Assembly (NCBI GenBank): GCA_963560005.1
Contig: CAUWNG010000025.1
Location: 1 to 35,326 of the forward strand
DNA from: CAG-273 sp963560005
GTDB lineage: Bacteria > Bacillota > Clostridia > TANB77 > CAG-508
Length of the DNA: 35,326 bases
Reading direction: 5' to 3'
Every line of letters begins with the position of its first letter. Position 1 is the stretch's first letter. Below the pieces are notes generated by a model. The model did no database searches, was not told the origin of the DNA, and saw only the letters and a list, made by a program, of their open reading frames with translations. Below, one piece after another: positions 14,121-22,757 of this stretch. Made by a program: the position numbers and the translations under genes.

Positions 14121-14747
14121 TTGACCCAGAAGAAGATAGAAAATATAAAAACAGATTATTTAAATGGGATGACATATAAAGACATTTTCAAAAAATATAA
14201 TATTACTTTGTCTGATTTAAAAAAGATTATAAATCAGTATAAACTAACTAGAAACAAAAGTGAACTGTATAAAGGAAACCAGAATGCGAAAAACAACAAA
14301 GGCGGAAAAGGTGCAACTAGTAATAATAACAACGCAGTAGTTACTGGAGAATATGAAAAAATATATAAAAATATGCTAACAGAAGAGGAATGGACATTAT
14401 ATAAAAATTATAATATTAATGCCAATGATGAACTGCAGATGCAAGAATATATACATGAATATAAAATACTTACGATAAGAGAAAACAGAATGATGGAAAG
14501 AATCAGAAAATTAGAAAGAACAGAAAAGGATATGACAATAGGTTATATTAAAAAGAAGAACAGCGGAGGAGATACAGAAACAATAACAGAAGCGGAACCA
14601 ACAATTGATACAATACAAAGAATAGAAGATGGACTTACTAGAGTTCAAGAAACAAAAAGAAAAAGCAGAGAGAACATGATAAAACTTGGATTTAGTAAAA
14701 AGACATTAGAACTTAAAGAAAAACAAATAGATAATGAATTATGGTAA
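14121..14747 (+). CDS. Phage terminase small-subunit-like protein (PF10668 type)
   Basis: 208 residues from TTG 14121, behind GGAGGTGGG. The N-terminal HTH (NGMTYKDIFKKYNITLSDLKKII), KGNQNAKNNKGGKG linker and VVTGEYEKIYKNML segment are typical of the PF10668 'Phage_terminase' small subunit. The rest is coiled coil (RENRMMERIRKLERTEK). A second, P27-type small-subunit-like gene lies at 15557 next to TerL. Which one forms the DNA-recognising ring is uncertain; this one may be a regulator or packaging co-factor. Confidence 0.68.
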   Translation: MTQKKIENIKTDYLNGMTYKDIFKKYNITLSDLKKIINQYKLTRNKSELYKGNQNAKNNKGGKGATSNNNNAVVTGEYEKIYKNMLTEEEWTLYKNYNINANDELQMQEYIHEYKILTIRENRMMERIRKLERTEKDMTIGYIKKKNSGGDTETITEAEPTIDTIQRIEDGLTRVQETKRKSRENMIKLGFSKKTLELKEKQIDNELW

Positions 14748-14760
14748 AGGAATGAATAAT

Positions 14761-15430
14761 ATGTTTGAAAATGCTCACGATTTATATAAATCTAAAGAGT
14801 GGCAAAACTTATTAAAAGATTTGAAATTAGCAAGAGTAAATGATGAGGGCAAATTGATATGCGAATATTGCGGAGAAGAAATAGTAAAAGCTTATGATTG
14901 CATTGGACACCATAAGATACCATTAACAAATGCTAATGTTAATGATTACAACATAAGTCTTAATCCTGAGAATATAATGTTGATTCACTTCAAATGCCAT
15001 AACAAAGTACATAATAGATTCGGATATGAACTACCTAAAAAAGTATATATAGTATATGGATCTCCTTGTAGTCGGTAAGTCAACTTGGGTTAATAATATA
15101 GCAACAAGTGATGATTTAATCGTAGATATAGATAAGATTTGGGAATGTATTAGCTTTTGTGATAAGTACAACAAACCGAATAAGCTACAGCAAAATGTTT
15201 TTGAAATTAGAAATAATTTAATAGAACAGATTAAGATGAGACTAGGCAACTGGCAGAATGCTTTTGTAGTAGGAACTTATCCAATGAAAATGGAAAGACA
15301 AAGACTATCAGACAAGCTAGGAGCTGAGCTCATACTGGTTGGTTGCGATAAGGAAGTCTGCTTAAGTAGATCAAAAAATGAAAATTGGAATAAATATATA
15401 GAAGAATGGTTTGAAAATTATCAACCATAA
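14761..15430 (+). CDS. HNH endonuclease fused to P-loop kinase, +1 shift in Walker A
   Basis: Segments 14761-15072 and 15074-15430, about 222 residues. The N-terminus is an HNH nuclease (CEYCGEE; IGHHKIPLTNANVNDYN; NIMLIHFKCHNKVHN). The C-terminal half is a P-loop nucleotide kinase-like domain with Walker A GSPCS-GKSTW and DLIVDIDKIWE. In-frame CGG at 15073 is followed at once by TAA, so the zero frame stops at 15078 inside the P-loop; the +1 frame restores GKST. The fused arrangement is known in phage packaging regions. HNH next to terminases supports cohesive-end cleavage. ATG 14761 is preferred (AAAGGAATG upstream); 14734 and 14752 are alternatives. Confidence 0.82.
15073..15076 (+). other. 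CGG +1 recoding site 4 (CGGT), inside Walker A
   Basis: AGT CGG TAA in the zero frame; AGT, GGT AAG TCA ACT in +1, giving the exact S-G-K-S-T of a P-loop. The glycine is essential in this motif, so the identity of the residue is well fixed. Confidence 0.85.
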
Positions 15431-15556
15431 CCCCCCGCTATCAAGATACTCAATCGAGTGCTTGGGGACTGTAAGGGGTACCTCTTTTTCACACGAGGCA
15501 AAAATTTCATTTTTTTTGAAAAAATAGAAATATATACTGAAAGAAGGGAGTTTATA
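15431..15556 (+). other. Gap before TerS; candidate cos region
   Basis: 126 bases between the HNH-kinase stop and the P27-type TerS. It begins with a run of six C at 15431-15436, has CTTGGGGA and AAGGGGTACC at 15460-15483, the most G+C-rich patch of the neighbourhood, then a T-rich stretch. Cohesive-end sites of HK97-type phages with HNH proteins often lie here. This is a positional inference only. Confidence 0.3.
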
Positions 15557-15871
15557 GTGACTAGAAGAGAAGAATTAGACAATATCTTCAAAGATATAGA
15601 TGAAAATAAGAAAAAGTTAATCAATCCACTTTTAGACAATATAGCTTTTTTGGAAGAACGAATGGAAGAATTAAAAAAATATCCTTTTATTCAAGTTCAT
15701 CCTAAGAATCCAACAAAACAAAGAGCAACGACTGCAGCGAAACTTTATAAAGAACATTCGCAAAGCTATATGAATGCAATACGAATGCTATATTCAATGA
15801 TTAATGGACATGAAGTTGAAGAGGATGCAGTTGAAAAATGGCTAGCAGAAAGGAAAAGACAATATGAATAA
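15557..15871 (+). CDS. P27-family terminase small subunit-like
   Basis: 104 residues from GTG 15557, behind AAGAAGGGAG; the longer frame from 15458 crosses the C/G-rich gap and is rejected. Helical throughout: LINPLLDNIAFLEERMEELKKYPFI, then the P27 block (PKNPTKQRATTAAKLYKEH) and the tail motif EEDAVEKWL. In this family the protein recognises the packaging site and presents DNA to TerL. It overlaps the TerL start by 8 bases, consistent with coupled translation. Confidence 0.8.
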   Translation: MTRREELDNIFKDIDENKKKLINPLLDNIAFLEERMEELKKYPFIQVHPKNPTKQRATTAAKLYKEHSQSYMNAIRMLYSMINGHEVEEDAVEKWLAERKRQYE

Positions 15872-17535
15872 GACTTTCTTAGAACAATATTATGAAGAAA
15901 TTAAAAGTGGAAATATAATAGCAGGAATAGAATTAAAAACAGAATTACAAAAGTTGGTTAAGGATTTAAAAGATTCAAAATATAAATATGATACAGAAGA
16001 AGCTTATTTGCGAATTGACTTTATGGAAAATTTATGTTTGCAAAGCAAAAAGCCTTTTTATAATATGCCGATGCAACTTTTGTTATGGGAAAAAGCATTT
16101 ATAGAAGTAATATATTCTTTTAAAGTATTTGACAACGAGTTGAAACGATGGGTAAGACGATTTCAAAATGTACTTTTACTAATTGCAAGAAAAAATGGTA
16201 AGACAACGCTAATGGCAGCAGATGCTCATACAGATTTAAGAATTGGCGAAGGTGGTATGGATATAGTCTGTGCTTCTAACGATGACAAACAAGCAAGTTT
16301 ACTTTGGAATGAAATAAACAATATGAGAAAAAGAATAGATCCTCATTCAAAGGTTACACATAAGAATATGTCAGAAATCTGTAATACACAAAAGAATATA
16401 ACGATATTCAAAATGTCAGGAAAAACTCAAAACAAAGATGGTAGAAACATTGATAAAATGTATATGGATGAAAGTCATGATGCACCAGACGATGAAATTG
16501 CAGAGGCTGGAAATAAATCAATGTCAACAAAGGATGAGCCATTTTTTATAAATTTAACAACGGAAGGTTTTATAAATGATGGATATTTGGATAATGAATT
16601 AAAATATGCACGAGAGGTTTTATTTGATGAACAGCCAGATATTCATTACCTGCCATGGTTATATACGCAAGATAGTGAAGAAGAAATATGGCAAGATGAA
16701 AAAAGCTGGTACAAATCAAATCCTCGGACTAGGTGTGGTAAAAAAGTGGAAGTTTTTACGAGGAGAAATTGAAAAATCAAAAAAATCTAAATCCAAAAGA
16801 ATGCATACTCTTTGCAAAGACTTCAATATAAAACAAAATAATGCACAAGCATGGTTAATGTATGAAGATTATAATTATGAAATGGAACCATTTAATCTAG
16901 AAGATTTTAGAGGTTCTTTTTGTTTGGGTGCAGTTGATTTGTCTGCAACAACAGACTTAACCAATGCAAAAATATTACTAATGAAGCCAAATGATAAAAC
17001 AAAATATGTATATTCTCACTATTGGATTCCTGAAAGTAAATTACAAGATAGTGATGATAAAGAAGCAGGAGCTCAATATGAACAATGGGCAAAAGAAGGG
17101 ATACTTACAATACATGAGGGCAATGAAATTGACATATCAAAAGTAGCTGATTATTTCTACTCTCTATACAAGGACTATAATATAAAATCTTATATTGCTG
17201 GATATGATCAAAGATTTTCAAAAGCATTTACTGATAGAATGGAAGATTATAGTTTAGAAACAGAAATGATCTTACAAGGTAAGGTTTTATCTAATGCAAT
17301 GAAATTGGTAGAAGCGGATCTAAAAGATCAGTTAATTAATTATAATAAAAATCCAATGGATAAATGGTGCTTAGGAAATTCAGCAATAGAAATGGATAAT
17401 CTAGGCAATATTATGTGCGTAAAAGTAAAAAAACAAGCTAGTAAAAGAATTGATGGTGCAGTAACATTAATCATTTTATATGAAGTATATAGGCGTTACC
17501 GCAATGAATTTCATAAACTTATAAATAAGGAGTAG
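15864..17535 (+). CDS. terL: Terminase large subunit, +1 shift at CGG
   Basis: Segments 15864-16724 and 16726-17535, about 556 residues, the normal size. N-terminal packaging ATPase with Walker A ARKNGKTT (about 109-116) and Walker B-like KMYMDESHDA (about 199). The RNase H-like nuclease follows, with metal motif GAVDLSATTDLT (about 357) and later AGYDQRFSKAF. CGG at 16725 (codon 288) breaks the frame at the ATPase/nuclease junction: zero frame reads SNPRTRCGKK and stops at 16772; +1 reads SNPGLGVVKKWKF, the conserved terminase linker. Without the shift the motor lacks its nuclease. Confidence 0.92.
16725..16728 (+). other. CGG +1 recoding site 5 (CGGA) in TerL
   Basis: Zero frame CCT CGG ACT; product CCT, GGA CTA GGT, giving N-P-G-L-G. 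The N-P-x-L-G block is conserved in HK97-type large terminases. Confidence 0.85.
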
Positions 17536-17541
17536 ATAAAG

Positions 17542-18777
17542 ATGGGACTATTTGATTTTATTAATAAATTTAAGAAAATAAAGATGGATACTAAATATGC
17601 AAAAATATTAAATGGGTATAGTCCAATTTTTTCGCAGTTTGGTCAGGATATATATGCTAGTGATGTAGTACAACAAGCAATATCGTGTTTAGTAACAGAA
17701 CTAACAAAAGTAAATCCATTTCATATTAAGAAAAATGGTAGTGATCTAGTTCCAATTGAAGATAGTGAAATACAAAGGTTATTAGAACAGCCAAATGAGC
17801 GTATGACACAGACAGATTTTTTTGAAAAAGTATATTGGCAATTATTCTTAAATTATAATGCTTTTATTATACCTACATACTATAAGGATGCAAAAGGAAA
17901 TAAAAAATATACAGGTCTTTATCCAATACAACCAACTAATGTTACTTTCTTACAAGATTCATCAGGTAGTTTGTTTATTAGATTTTCATTTATGAATGGA
18001 TATGAAACAGAATTAAGATATTCAGATGTAATACATATTAGATATCGTTATTCAATTAACGAATTGATGGGTGGTAATGAATTCGGACAACCTGACAATA
18101 AGGCATTACTTAAAACATTAGAATTAAATAATACTTTATTGGAAGGAGTGGCAAAGGCGTTAAAAAGTTCTTTTTCTATCAATGGTGTTATTAAATATAA
18201 TACCTTAATGGATGATGGAAAAATGGAAAAAAATATCACAGAAATTGAAACAAGACTTGCTAATAATGAGAGCGGTTTTCTGCCATTAGATATTAAAGGA
18301 GAATATATACCATTGCAAAATAAAATCCAATTAGTAGATGCTACAACACTAAAATTTATTGATGAGAAAATCTTAAGAAATTTTGGTGTTCCTCTTCCAA
18401 TTCTAACAGGTGATTATACAAAAGCACAGTATGAAGCATTTTATCAGAAGAGTTTAGAACCAATAATAAAAAGGACTGGAGAGTCTTTTTCAATGGCATT
18501 ATTTACAGATAGAGAAAAAGGATTTGGAAATAAAATTTTATTATATCCACATGAATTAATCTTTATGGATACAAGTCAAAAAATAGAATTGTTTGATGTA
18601 CTGGTTGATAGTGCAAGTTGTTATAAAAATGAACTTCGTACAGCATTTGGAATGAAACCACTTAAAGAACTAGCTGGGCAAATTGCTATGTCTAGTAATA
18701 AATCTAATGCAGAAAACAATAAAGTCAAACAAGATGAAAACCAAAATAATAATGGAGGTAAAGAAGATGAAGAATGA
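17542..18777 (+). CDS. HK97-family portal protein
   Basis: 411 residues. Signature HK97/SPP1-like portal features: SDVVQQAISCLVTELTKVNPF, PNERMTQTDFFEKVYW, NYNAFIIP, IHIRYRYSINELMGGNEF, and LRNFGVPLPILTGDYT in the second half. The C-terminal tail is polar and Asn-rich (SSNKSNAENNKVKQDENQNN). Forms the dodecameric ring at one capsid vertex and guides DNA entry. It is six bases after TerL and overlaps the protease start. Confidence 0.92.
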   Translation: MGLFDFINKFKKIKMDTKYAKILNGYSPIFSQFGQDIYASDVVQQAISCLVTELTKVNPFHIKKNGSDLVPIEDSEIQRLLEQPNERMTQTDFFEKVYWQLFLNYNAFIIPTYYKDAKGNKKYTGLYPIQPTNVTFLQDSSGSLFIRFSFMNGYETELRYSDVIHIRYRYSINELMGGNEFGQPDNKALLKTLELNNTLLEGVAKALKSSFSINGVIKYNTLMDDGKMEKNITEIETRLANNESGFLPLDIKGEYIPLQNKIQLVDATTLKFIDEKILRNFGVPLPILTGDYTKAQYEAFYQKSLEPIIKRTGESFSMALFTDREKGFGNKILLYPHELIFMDTSQKIELFDVLVDSASCYKNELRTAFGMKPLKELAGQIAMSSNKSNAENNKVKQDENQNNNGGKEDEE

Positions 18778-19405
18778 GTTAATTAGAAGAAATTACGATT
18801 TTGAAATTAGAGCAGAAAAAGATGAAAAAAGAGGAAACATAATTGTAGGTAGACCAGTTATCTATGATAGTAAAACTGACATTGCTGGAATGTTTGCAGA
18901 GATAATTGAAAAAGGAGCCTTGAAAAAGACCAATCTAGAGGATGTTAGATTTTTAGTAAATCATGATCAATCTAAAGTGCCATTAGCAAGGTCAAGAAGA
19001 AATTCAAAAAATTCTACAATGCAATTATCTGTAGATGATGAAGGAATGGAAATTCAAGTAGAACTAGATACAGAAAATAATACAGAAGCTAGAAACCTAT
19101 ATAGTGCTATTGAACGTGGAGATATAACAGGTATGTCTTTCATGTTTGGAATAGATGATGAAGAATGGGAAAATCTTGATAGTGATTATCCTACAAGACA
19201 CATTAAATCGATTTCGACAGTTGTTGAAGTAAGTGCAGTTACATTTCCAGCTTATGAGGAAACTTCAATATCTGCTAGAGATAAAAGTGCGGTGGAGACT
19301 GCACGCATAGCGGTGGAGACTGCTAGGAGTGGAGAGGTGGACACTTCTTCAAATAAACTAGAGCTAGAAAAGCTTAAAATAAAATATTTATTAGGAGGAT
19401 TTTAG
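18767..19405 (+). CDS. HK97-type prohead protease
   Basis: About 212 residues from ATG 18767, behind GGAGGTAAAG; it overlaps the portal stop. U35/S78-type features: RPVIYDSKTDIAGMFAEII, the catalytic-His region VRFLVNHDQSKVPLAR, and GDITGMSFMF with the nucleophile Ser. The TVVEVSAVTFPAYE motif is also typical. Cuts the scaffold-like delta domain from the capsid protein during maturation. Confidence 0.92.
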   Translation: MKNELIRRNYDFEIRAEKDEKRGNIIVGRPVIYDSKTDIAGMFAEIIEKGALKKTNLEDVRFLVNHDQSKVPLARSRRNSKNSTMQLSVDDEGMEIQVELDTENNTEARNLYSAIERGDITGMSFMFGIDDEEWENLDSDYPTRHIKSISTVVEVSAVTFPAYEETSISARDKSAVETARIAVETARSGEVDTSSNKLELEKLKIKYLLGGF

Positions 19406-19407
19406 AT

Positions 19408-20799
19408 ATGAAAAAATTTTTACAAAAATTAATTGAAAGAAAAAGACAAGAAGTAAAAGCAAAGGAAGAGAAAATGAAAAACTCACAAGACATTAATGAG
19501 GTTAGAAGCTTAGGAGAATCATTAATAGCATTACGTGATGAAATTACTGATGCGGAGAAACAACTTGCTGAATTAGAAAAAGAAGAAAATGACAATCAAA
19601 ACGATGATAATAATGACGACAACAATGATGATACAGATGAAGGAAGAAGTGCAAATGCAAATGAAGGAAGAAGTGCAAATGGATTTAATCCAAATGCAGT
19701 ATTTAATGTTGTTGGAACTGCACAAATGAACCAAAGGGGACAAGCTTCAAATGATGAAGATGTACTTTCTTCAATGGAATATAGAACAGCATTTAAGCAT
19801 TATGCTCAAACAGGAGAAAAAAGTGCAAGATTAAATGAAATCTTAACTCAATATAGAAGTGAAAATAGAGCTGCAGGAGAAGTAACAAGTGATGCATTAG
19901 GAGTATTAATTCCACATACTGTTTTGCAAGAGTTAATTCAAAAAATTGAAAAATCTTATGGACAATTTTCTTCAAGAGTACGTATGTTAAATGTTCAAGG
20001 TGGTATTGAAATTCCTATAAGTGAACTTGAAGCAACATTTACATGGGGCGGAACTGATGGAAATGATAAAGAACATGGAGTTAGTGAAGAACAAGATGCT
20101 GGAGGAGTAAAAGGAAGTGTTATATTCTCATACCATATTGGAGAAGTAAGAATAGCACAATCATTATTACAAAGTATTTTATCTGTTGAAGTATTTGAAA
20201 AAGAATTAGTTAAGGCTTTATTAAAAGCTTATTTAAAAGCAAGAGATGAAGCAGTATTAAGAGGAACAGGAAATGGACAGCCAACAGGAATACTAACAGA
20301 TGTTGCTGCAGGGCTAAAAAGAGTACCAGCTGATAACATCATAGAATTTACAGAAGAGGAAATTGCAGATTGGACACAATGGGAGAAGAAATTATTTGCT
20401 AATATTCCTATTGGTATGGAAGGTGCAAATCCAGAATTTGCTATGGCAAAACAAACATATGTAGGAAATCTATGCACATTAAAAGATGCTAATAATCAAC
20501 CAATCAATAAAGCAGGATTTGATGTTAGCGATAAGCAATATAAATTCAATGAATATCCTGTACTTAGAACAGAACAAGATCTATTCAAATCATTTGACTT
20601 ATGTGCAAATGGAGAATTCTTTGGAATATTCTGGGTACCTGAAGAAGCATATGGTATTAACTCAAATATGACTTTCGGATACAAGAGATATTTTGATGAA
20701 GATAAAAACAAATGGATCACAAAAGGTTTAGTAATTTTAGATGGTAAACCATTAAATACTAACTATATCTATTTGTTAAAAAAATCTATTAAAGCCTAA
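19408..20799 (+). CDS. HK97-fold major capsid protein
   Basis: 463 residues, starting two bases after the protease. Residues 1-65 form a helical delta/scaffold domain (QKLIERKRQEVKAKEEKMKN; ITDAEKQLAELE), followed by an acidic Asp/Asn-rich linker and two copies of NEGRSAN-type sequence (about 70-90). The rest is the HK97 fold: AAGEVTSDALGVLIPHTVL, SRVRMLNVQGGIEIPISE, and the C-terminal GYKRYFDEDKNKW region. The protease should cut near the linker. A hairpin at 20805 follows the gene. Confidence 0.92.
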   Translation: MKKFLQKLIERKRQEVKAKEEKMKNSQDINEVRSLGESLIALRDEITDAEKQLAELEKEENDNQNDDNNDDNNDDTDEGRSANANEGRSANGFNPNAVFNVVGTAQMNQRGQASNDEDVLSSMEYRTAFKHYAQTGEKSARLNEILTQYRSENRAAGEVTSDALGVLIPHTVLQELIQKIEKSYGQFSSRVRMLNVQGGIEIPISELEATFTWGGTDGNDKEHGVSEEQDAGGVKGSVIFSYHIGEVRIAQSLLQSILSVEVFEKELVKALLKAYLKARDEAVLRGTGNGQPTGILTDVAAGLKRVPADNIIEFTEEEIADWTQWEKKLFANIPIGMEGANPEFAMAKQTYVGNLCTLKDANNQPINKAGFDVSDKQYKFNEYPVLRTEQDLFKSFDLCANGEFFGIFWVPEEAYGINSNMTFGYKRYFDEDKNKWITKGLVILDGKPLNTNYIYLLKKSIKA

Positions 20800-20804
20800 G
20801 AAGA

Positions 20805-20837
20805 GGGGATGAAAATCCCCTTAATTAATTATTTTTA
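20805..20837 (+). terminator. Small hairpin after the capsid gene
   Basis: GGGGAT-GAAA-ATCCCC (20805-20820), a stable GNRA-type loop, followed by TTAATTAATTATTTTT. Probably a partial terminator or mRNA 3' stabiliser that sets high capsid protein output relative to downstream genes. Confidence 0.6.
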
Positions 20838-20854
20838 AAGGGAGGTTATATAAA

Positions 20855-21238
20855 ATGGCAAAGAAACAAGAACAAGTAGATAAAATAGTAGAAAATGAAC
20901 CAGTTGTAATTAATGAAAAAGATATTATATCAGAAGAAGTAAAAGAGAATGATGTAATAGATGTTGATACACCTGAAGTTATAATAGAAGCCAAGGCAGA
21001 GGAAGAAGCAAAAGCAAAAGCTGAAGCTGAAGAAAAAGCCAAGGCAGAGGAAGAAGCAAAGGCAAAAGCTGAAGCTGAAAAGAAAAAAACTGATGCAGTA
21101 AAATTAAGAGTTTTGATTGGATTTACTGACAAATACACTAAACAAGATTATGCAGTTAATGATGAAATCTATGTTGATAAAGATAGAGCTAAAGAGTTAC
21201 TAGCCAATGAAAAAAGATTAGTTGAAAAGCTAGATTAA
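20855..21238 (+). CDS. Structural-region protein with Ala/Glu/Lys repeats
   Basis: 127 residues. An acidic N-terminus, a long single helix of EEEAKAKAEAEEKAK-type repeats (about residues 45-78), then a small C-terminal domain (VKLRVLIGFTDKYTKQDYAV, RAKELLANEKRLVEKL) seen in phage head proteins of unknown role. It lies between capsid and connector. The helix is encoded by a 48-base tandem duplication. Possibly a head decoration or a head-tail linker; unproven. Confidence 0.6.
   Translation: MAKKQEQVDKIVENEPVVINEKDIISEEVKENDVIDVDTPEVIIEAKAEEEAKAKAEAEEKAKAEEEAKAKAEAEKKKTDAVKLRVLIGFTDKYTKQDYAVNDEIYVDKDRAKELLANEKRLVEKLD
20990..21085 (+). repeat. Tandem 48-bp repeat within the gene
   Basis: Two near-identical copies start at GCCAAGGCAGAGGAAGAAGC, 20990 and 21038, with a single visible difference type (AAAGCA/AAGGCA). 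It codes for 16 residues of Ala/Glu/Lys helix per copy. Confidence 0.8.
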
Positions 21239-21251
21239 AGGAGTAAGTAAT

Positions 21252-21557
21252 ATGTTAGAGGAAGTAAAAAAACGTCTCGGAATTACTGGAGACTATCAAG
21301 ATGATACAATTCAAGGCTATATTGAGGATGTAAAGCAATTTCTTCTAGATGGTGGAGTAAAAAAAGAGGTTGTTGATGCTTCTTCGACAGTTGGTGTAAT
21401 TGCAAGAGGTGTATCAGATTTATGGAATTATGGAAGTGGAGGGACATCGTTCTCTCCATATTTCTTACAAAGAGCAATTCAATTAAGTGGCAAAGATAGT
21501 TCTGATATTGAAAAAGAAAGTACCAAAGAGAATAGTGAAGGTGATAAAAATGAGTGA
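21252..21557 (+). CDS. HK97 gp6-like head-tail connector
   Basis: 101 residues with the helical gp6/QLRG-like fold: EEVKKRLGITGDYQDDTIQGY, VKQFLLDGGVKKEVVD, GVIARGVSDLWNYGSGG. It forms the ring beneath the portal. The polar C-terminus (KESTKENSEGDKNE) overlaps the next gene by eight bases. Confidence 0.82.
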   Translation: MLEEVKKRLGITGDYQDDTIQGYIEDVKQFLLDGGVKKEVVDASSTVGVIARGVSDLWNYGSGGTSFSPYFLQRAIQLSGKDSSDIEKESTKENSEGDKNE

Positions 21558-21939
21558 TTATAGACTAGAAATAAAAAATCCTATTCCACTTGTATTGTTG
21601 ATCCCAAAATCAATATCTAAAATAAATGGTGTTAATAAAAAAGAATATCCAACAGTTGAAGAAGCTTTGTCTGTAAAAGATAAAAATAAAAAATCAGTGA
21701 ATTTGTTTTTTGGAAGTTTCAAAACTTATGGTGGAACAGAAAAAACAGTAAATGGTATATATTCCATAGAAGATACTGCAAATGTAGAAACATGGTACAG
21801 ACCAGACATTAATAGTAATTGTAGAATAGCAAGAGCTAATGATGGAGCTATATTTGATATTATTAACGAACCTGAAGATATAAATCAAAGACATCAATTT
21901 TTGAAATTCAAAATAAAACGTGTCAAAGGTGGTGCTTGA
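21550..21939 (+). CDS. Head closure / head-tail joining protein
   Basis: 129 residues from ATG 21550, with GAAGGTG upstream, overlapping the connector stop. Position and the beta-rich pattern (LFFGSFKTYGG, VETWYRPDINSNCRI, FLKFKIKRVKGG) fit the Phage_H_T_join (SPP1 gp16-like) adaptors. Call rests mainly on gene order. Confidence 0.65.
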   Translation: MSDYRLEIKNPIPLVLLIPKSISKINGVNKKEYPTVEEALSVKDKNKKSVNLFFGSFKTYGGTEKTVNGIYSIEDTANVETWYRPDINSNCRIARANDGAIFDIINEPEDINQRHQFLKFKIKRVKGGA

Positions 21940-21940
21940 T

Positions 21941-22399
21941 ATGAGTAATAAATCACGCATAGAATTTGATGGCTTTGAAAAGGCAATAGCAAGACTTAAT
22001 AAATTAAATGGTAATGTAAAAAACATATCAGAAAAAGCCTTAAAGAAAACTCATGAAATTATTACACAAAAAGCACAAGATGCAATAACACCACATAATG
22101 AAACACATCAAACAGAGAAAACTCTACGAAAAGAAGCAGAAATTGAATGGAATGGAACTCTTGCAAGTGTAAAGACAGGATTTAGTATTAGCGAAGGTGG
22201 ATTAGCTTCAATATTTTTAATGTATGGAACACAAAGCCATGCAGTAAGTAATCAATATGGAAAGAATCTAGGTGTAGCTGAAGAAACAAAAAGAGATGCA
22301 AAAATGTACAATGCCTTTTTTGGTAGTAGTACACGCAAAGAAGTAGCAGAAGCACAAAAAGAAATATTTAATAATGAAATAAGGAGGTTGAATGGATAA
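21941..22399 (+). CDS. HK97 gp10-like tail completion protein
   Basis: 152 residues from ATG 21941, right after the previous stop. Typical HK97-gp10_like opening: IEFDGFEKAIARLNKLNG, then LKKTHEIITQKAQDAITPHNE and LASVKTGFSI. Acts at the head-tail joint, completing the tail end. The C-terminus (FNNEIRRLNG) abuts the 22400 gene. Confidence 0.82.
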   Translation: MSNKSRIEFDGFEKAIARLNKLNGNVKNISEKALKKTHEIITQKAQDAITPHNETHQTEKTLRKEAEIEWNGTLASVKTGFSISEGGLASIFLMYGTQSHAVSNQYGKNLGVAEETKRDAKMYNAFFGSSTRKEVAEAQKEIFNNEIRRLNG

Positions 22400-22744
22400 A
22401 TGGAAGATGAGCTAGTTAGTACATTGGAAGGTTTGAAGTATCCAGTTTTCCAACAAGGTACGATGAATCAAGAAGAAGGCTATCCTGATTCATATTTTAC
22501 ATTTAAGAATATGAGTACAGATGGTGATAGCTTTTACAATAATGAAGAACACAAAACAATATGGCTTTTCATTGTTGCATTTTATTCAAGCAACCCTAAA
22601 TTAGTAAATACAGAATTATTAAAAGCAAAAAGCAAATTAAAAGAAAAAGGGTTCATAGTTAGTGGTAAAGGCTATGTCGTTGAAAGTGATGAACCCACAC
22701 AAACAGGAAAAGGAATAGCCGTTAAAAAAATAGAAATTTTATAA
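22400..22744 (+). CDS. Tail terminator-like protein
   Basis: 114 residues, ATG 22400 with AGGAGG 11 bases upstream. Gene order (gp10-like, this, tail tube) and the strand pattern EGYPDSYFTFKN, TIWLFIVAFYSSNPKLVN fit the minor tail/tail-terminator proteins of HK97- and SPP1-like phages. Weak sequence evidence, strong context. Confidence 0.62.
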   Translation: MEDELVSTLEGLKYPVFQQGTMNQEEGYPDSYFTFKNMSTDGDSFYNNEEHKTIWLFIVAFYSSNPKLVNTELLKAKSKLKEKGFIVSGKGYVVESDEPTQTGKGIAVKKIEIL

Positions 22745-22757
22745 GGAGGGTAAAAAC

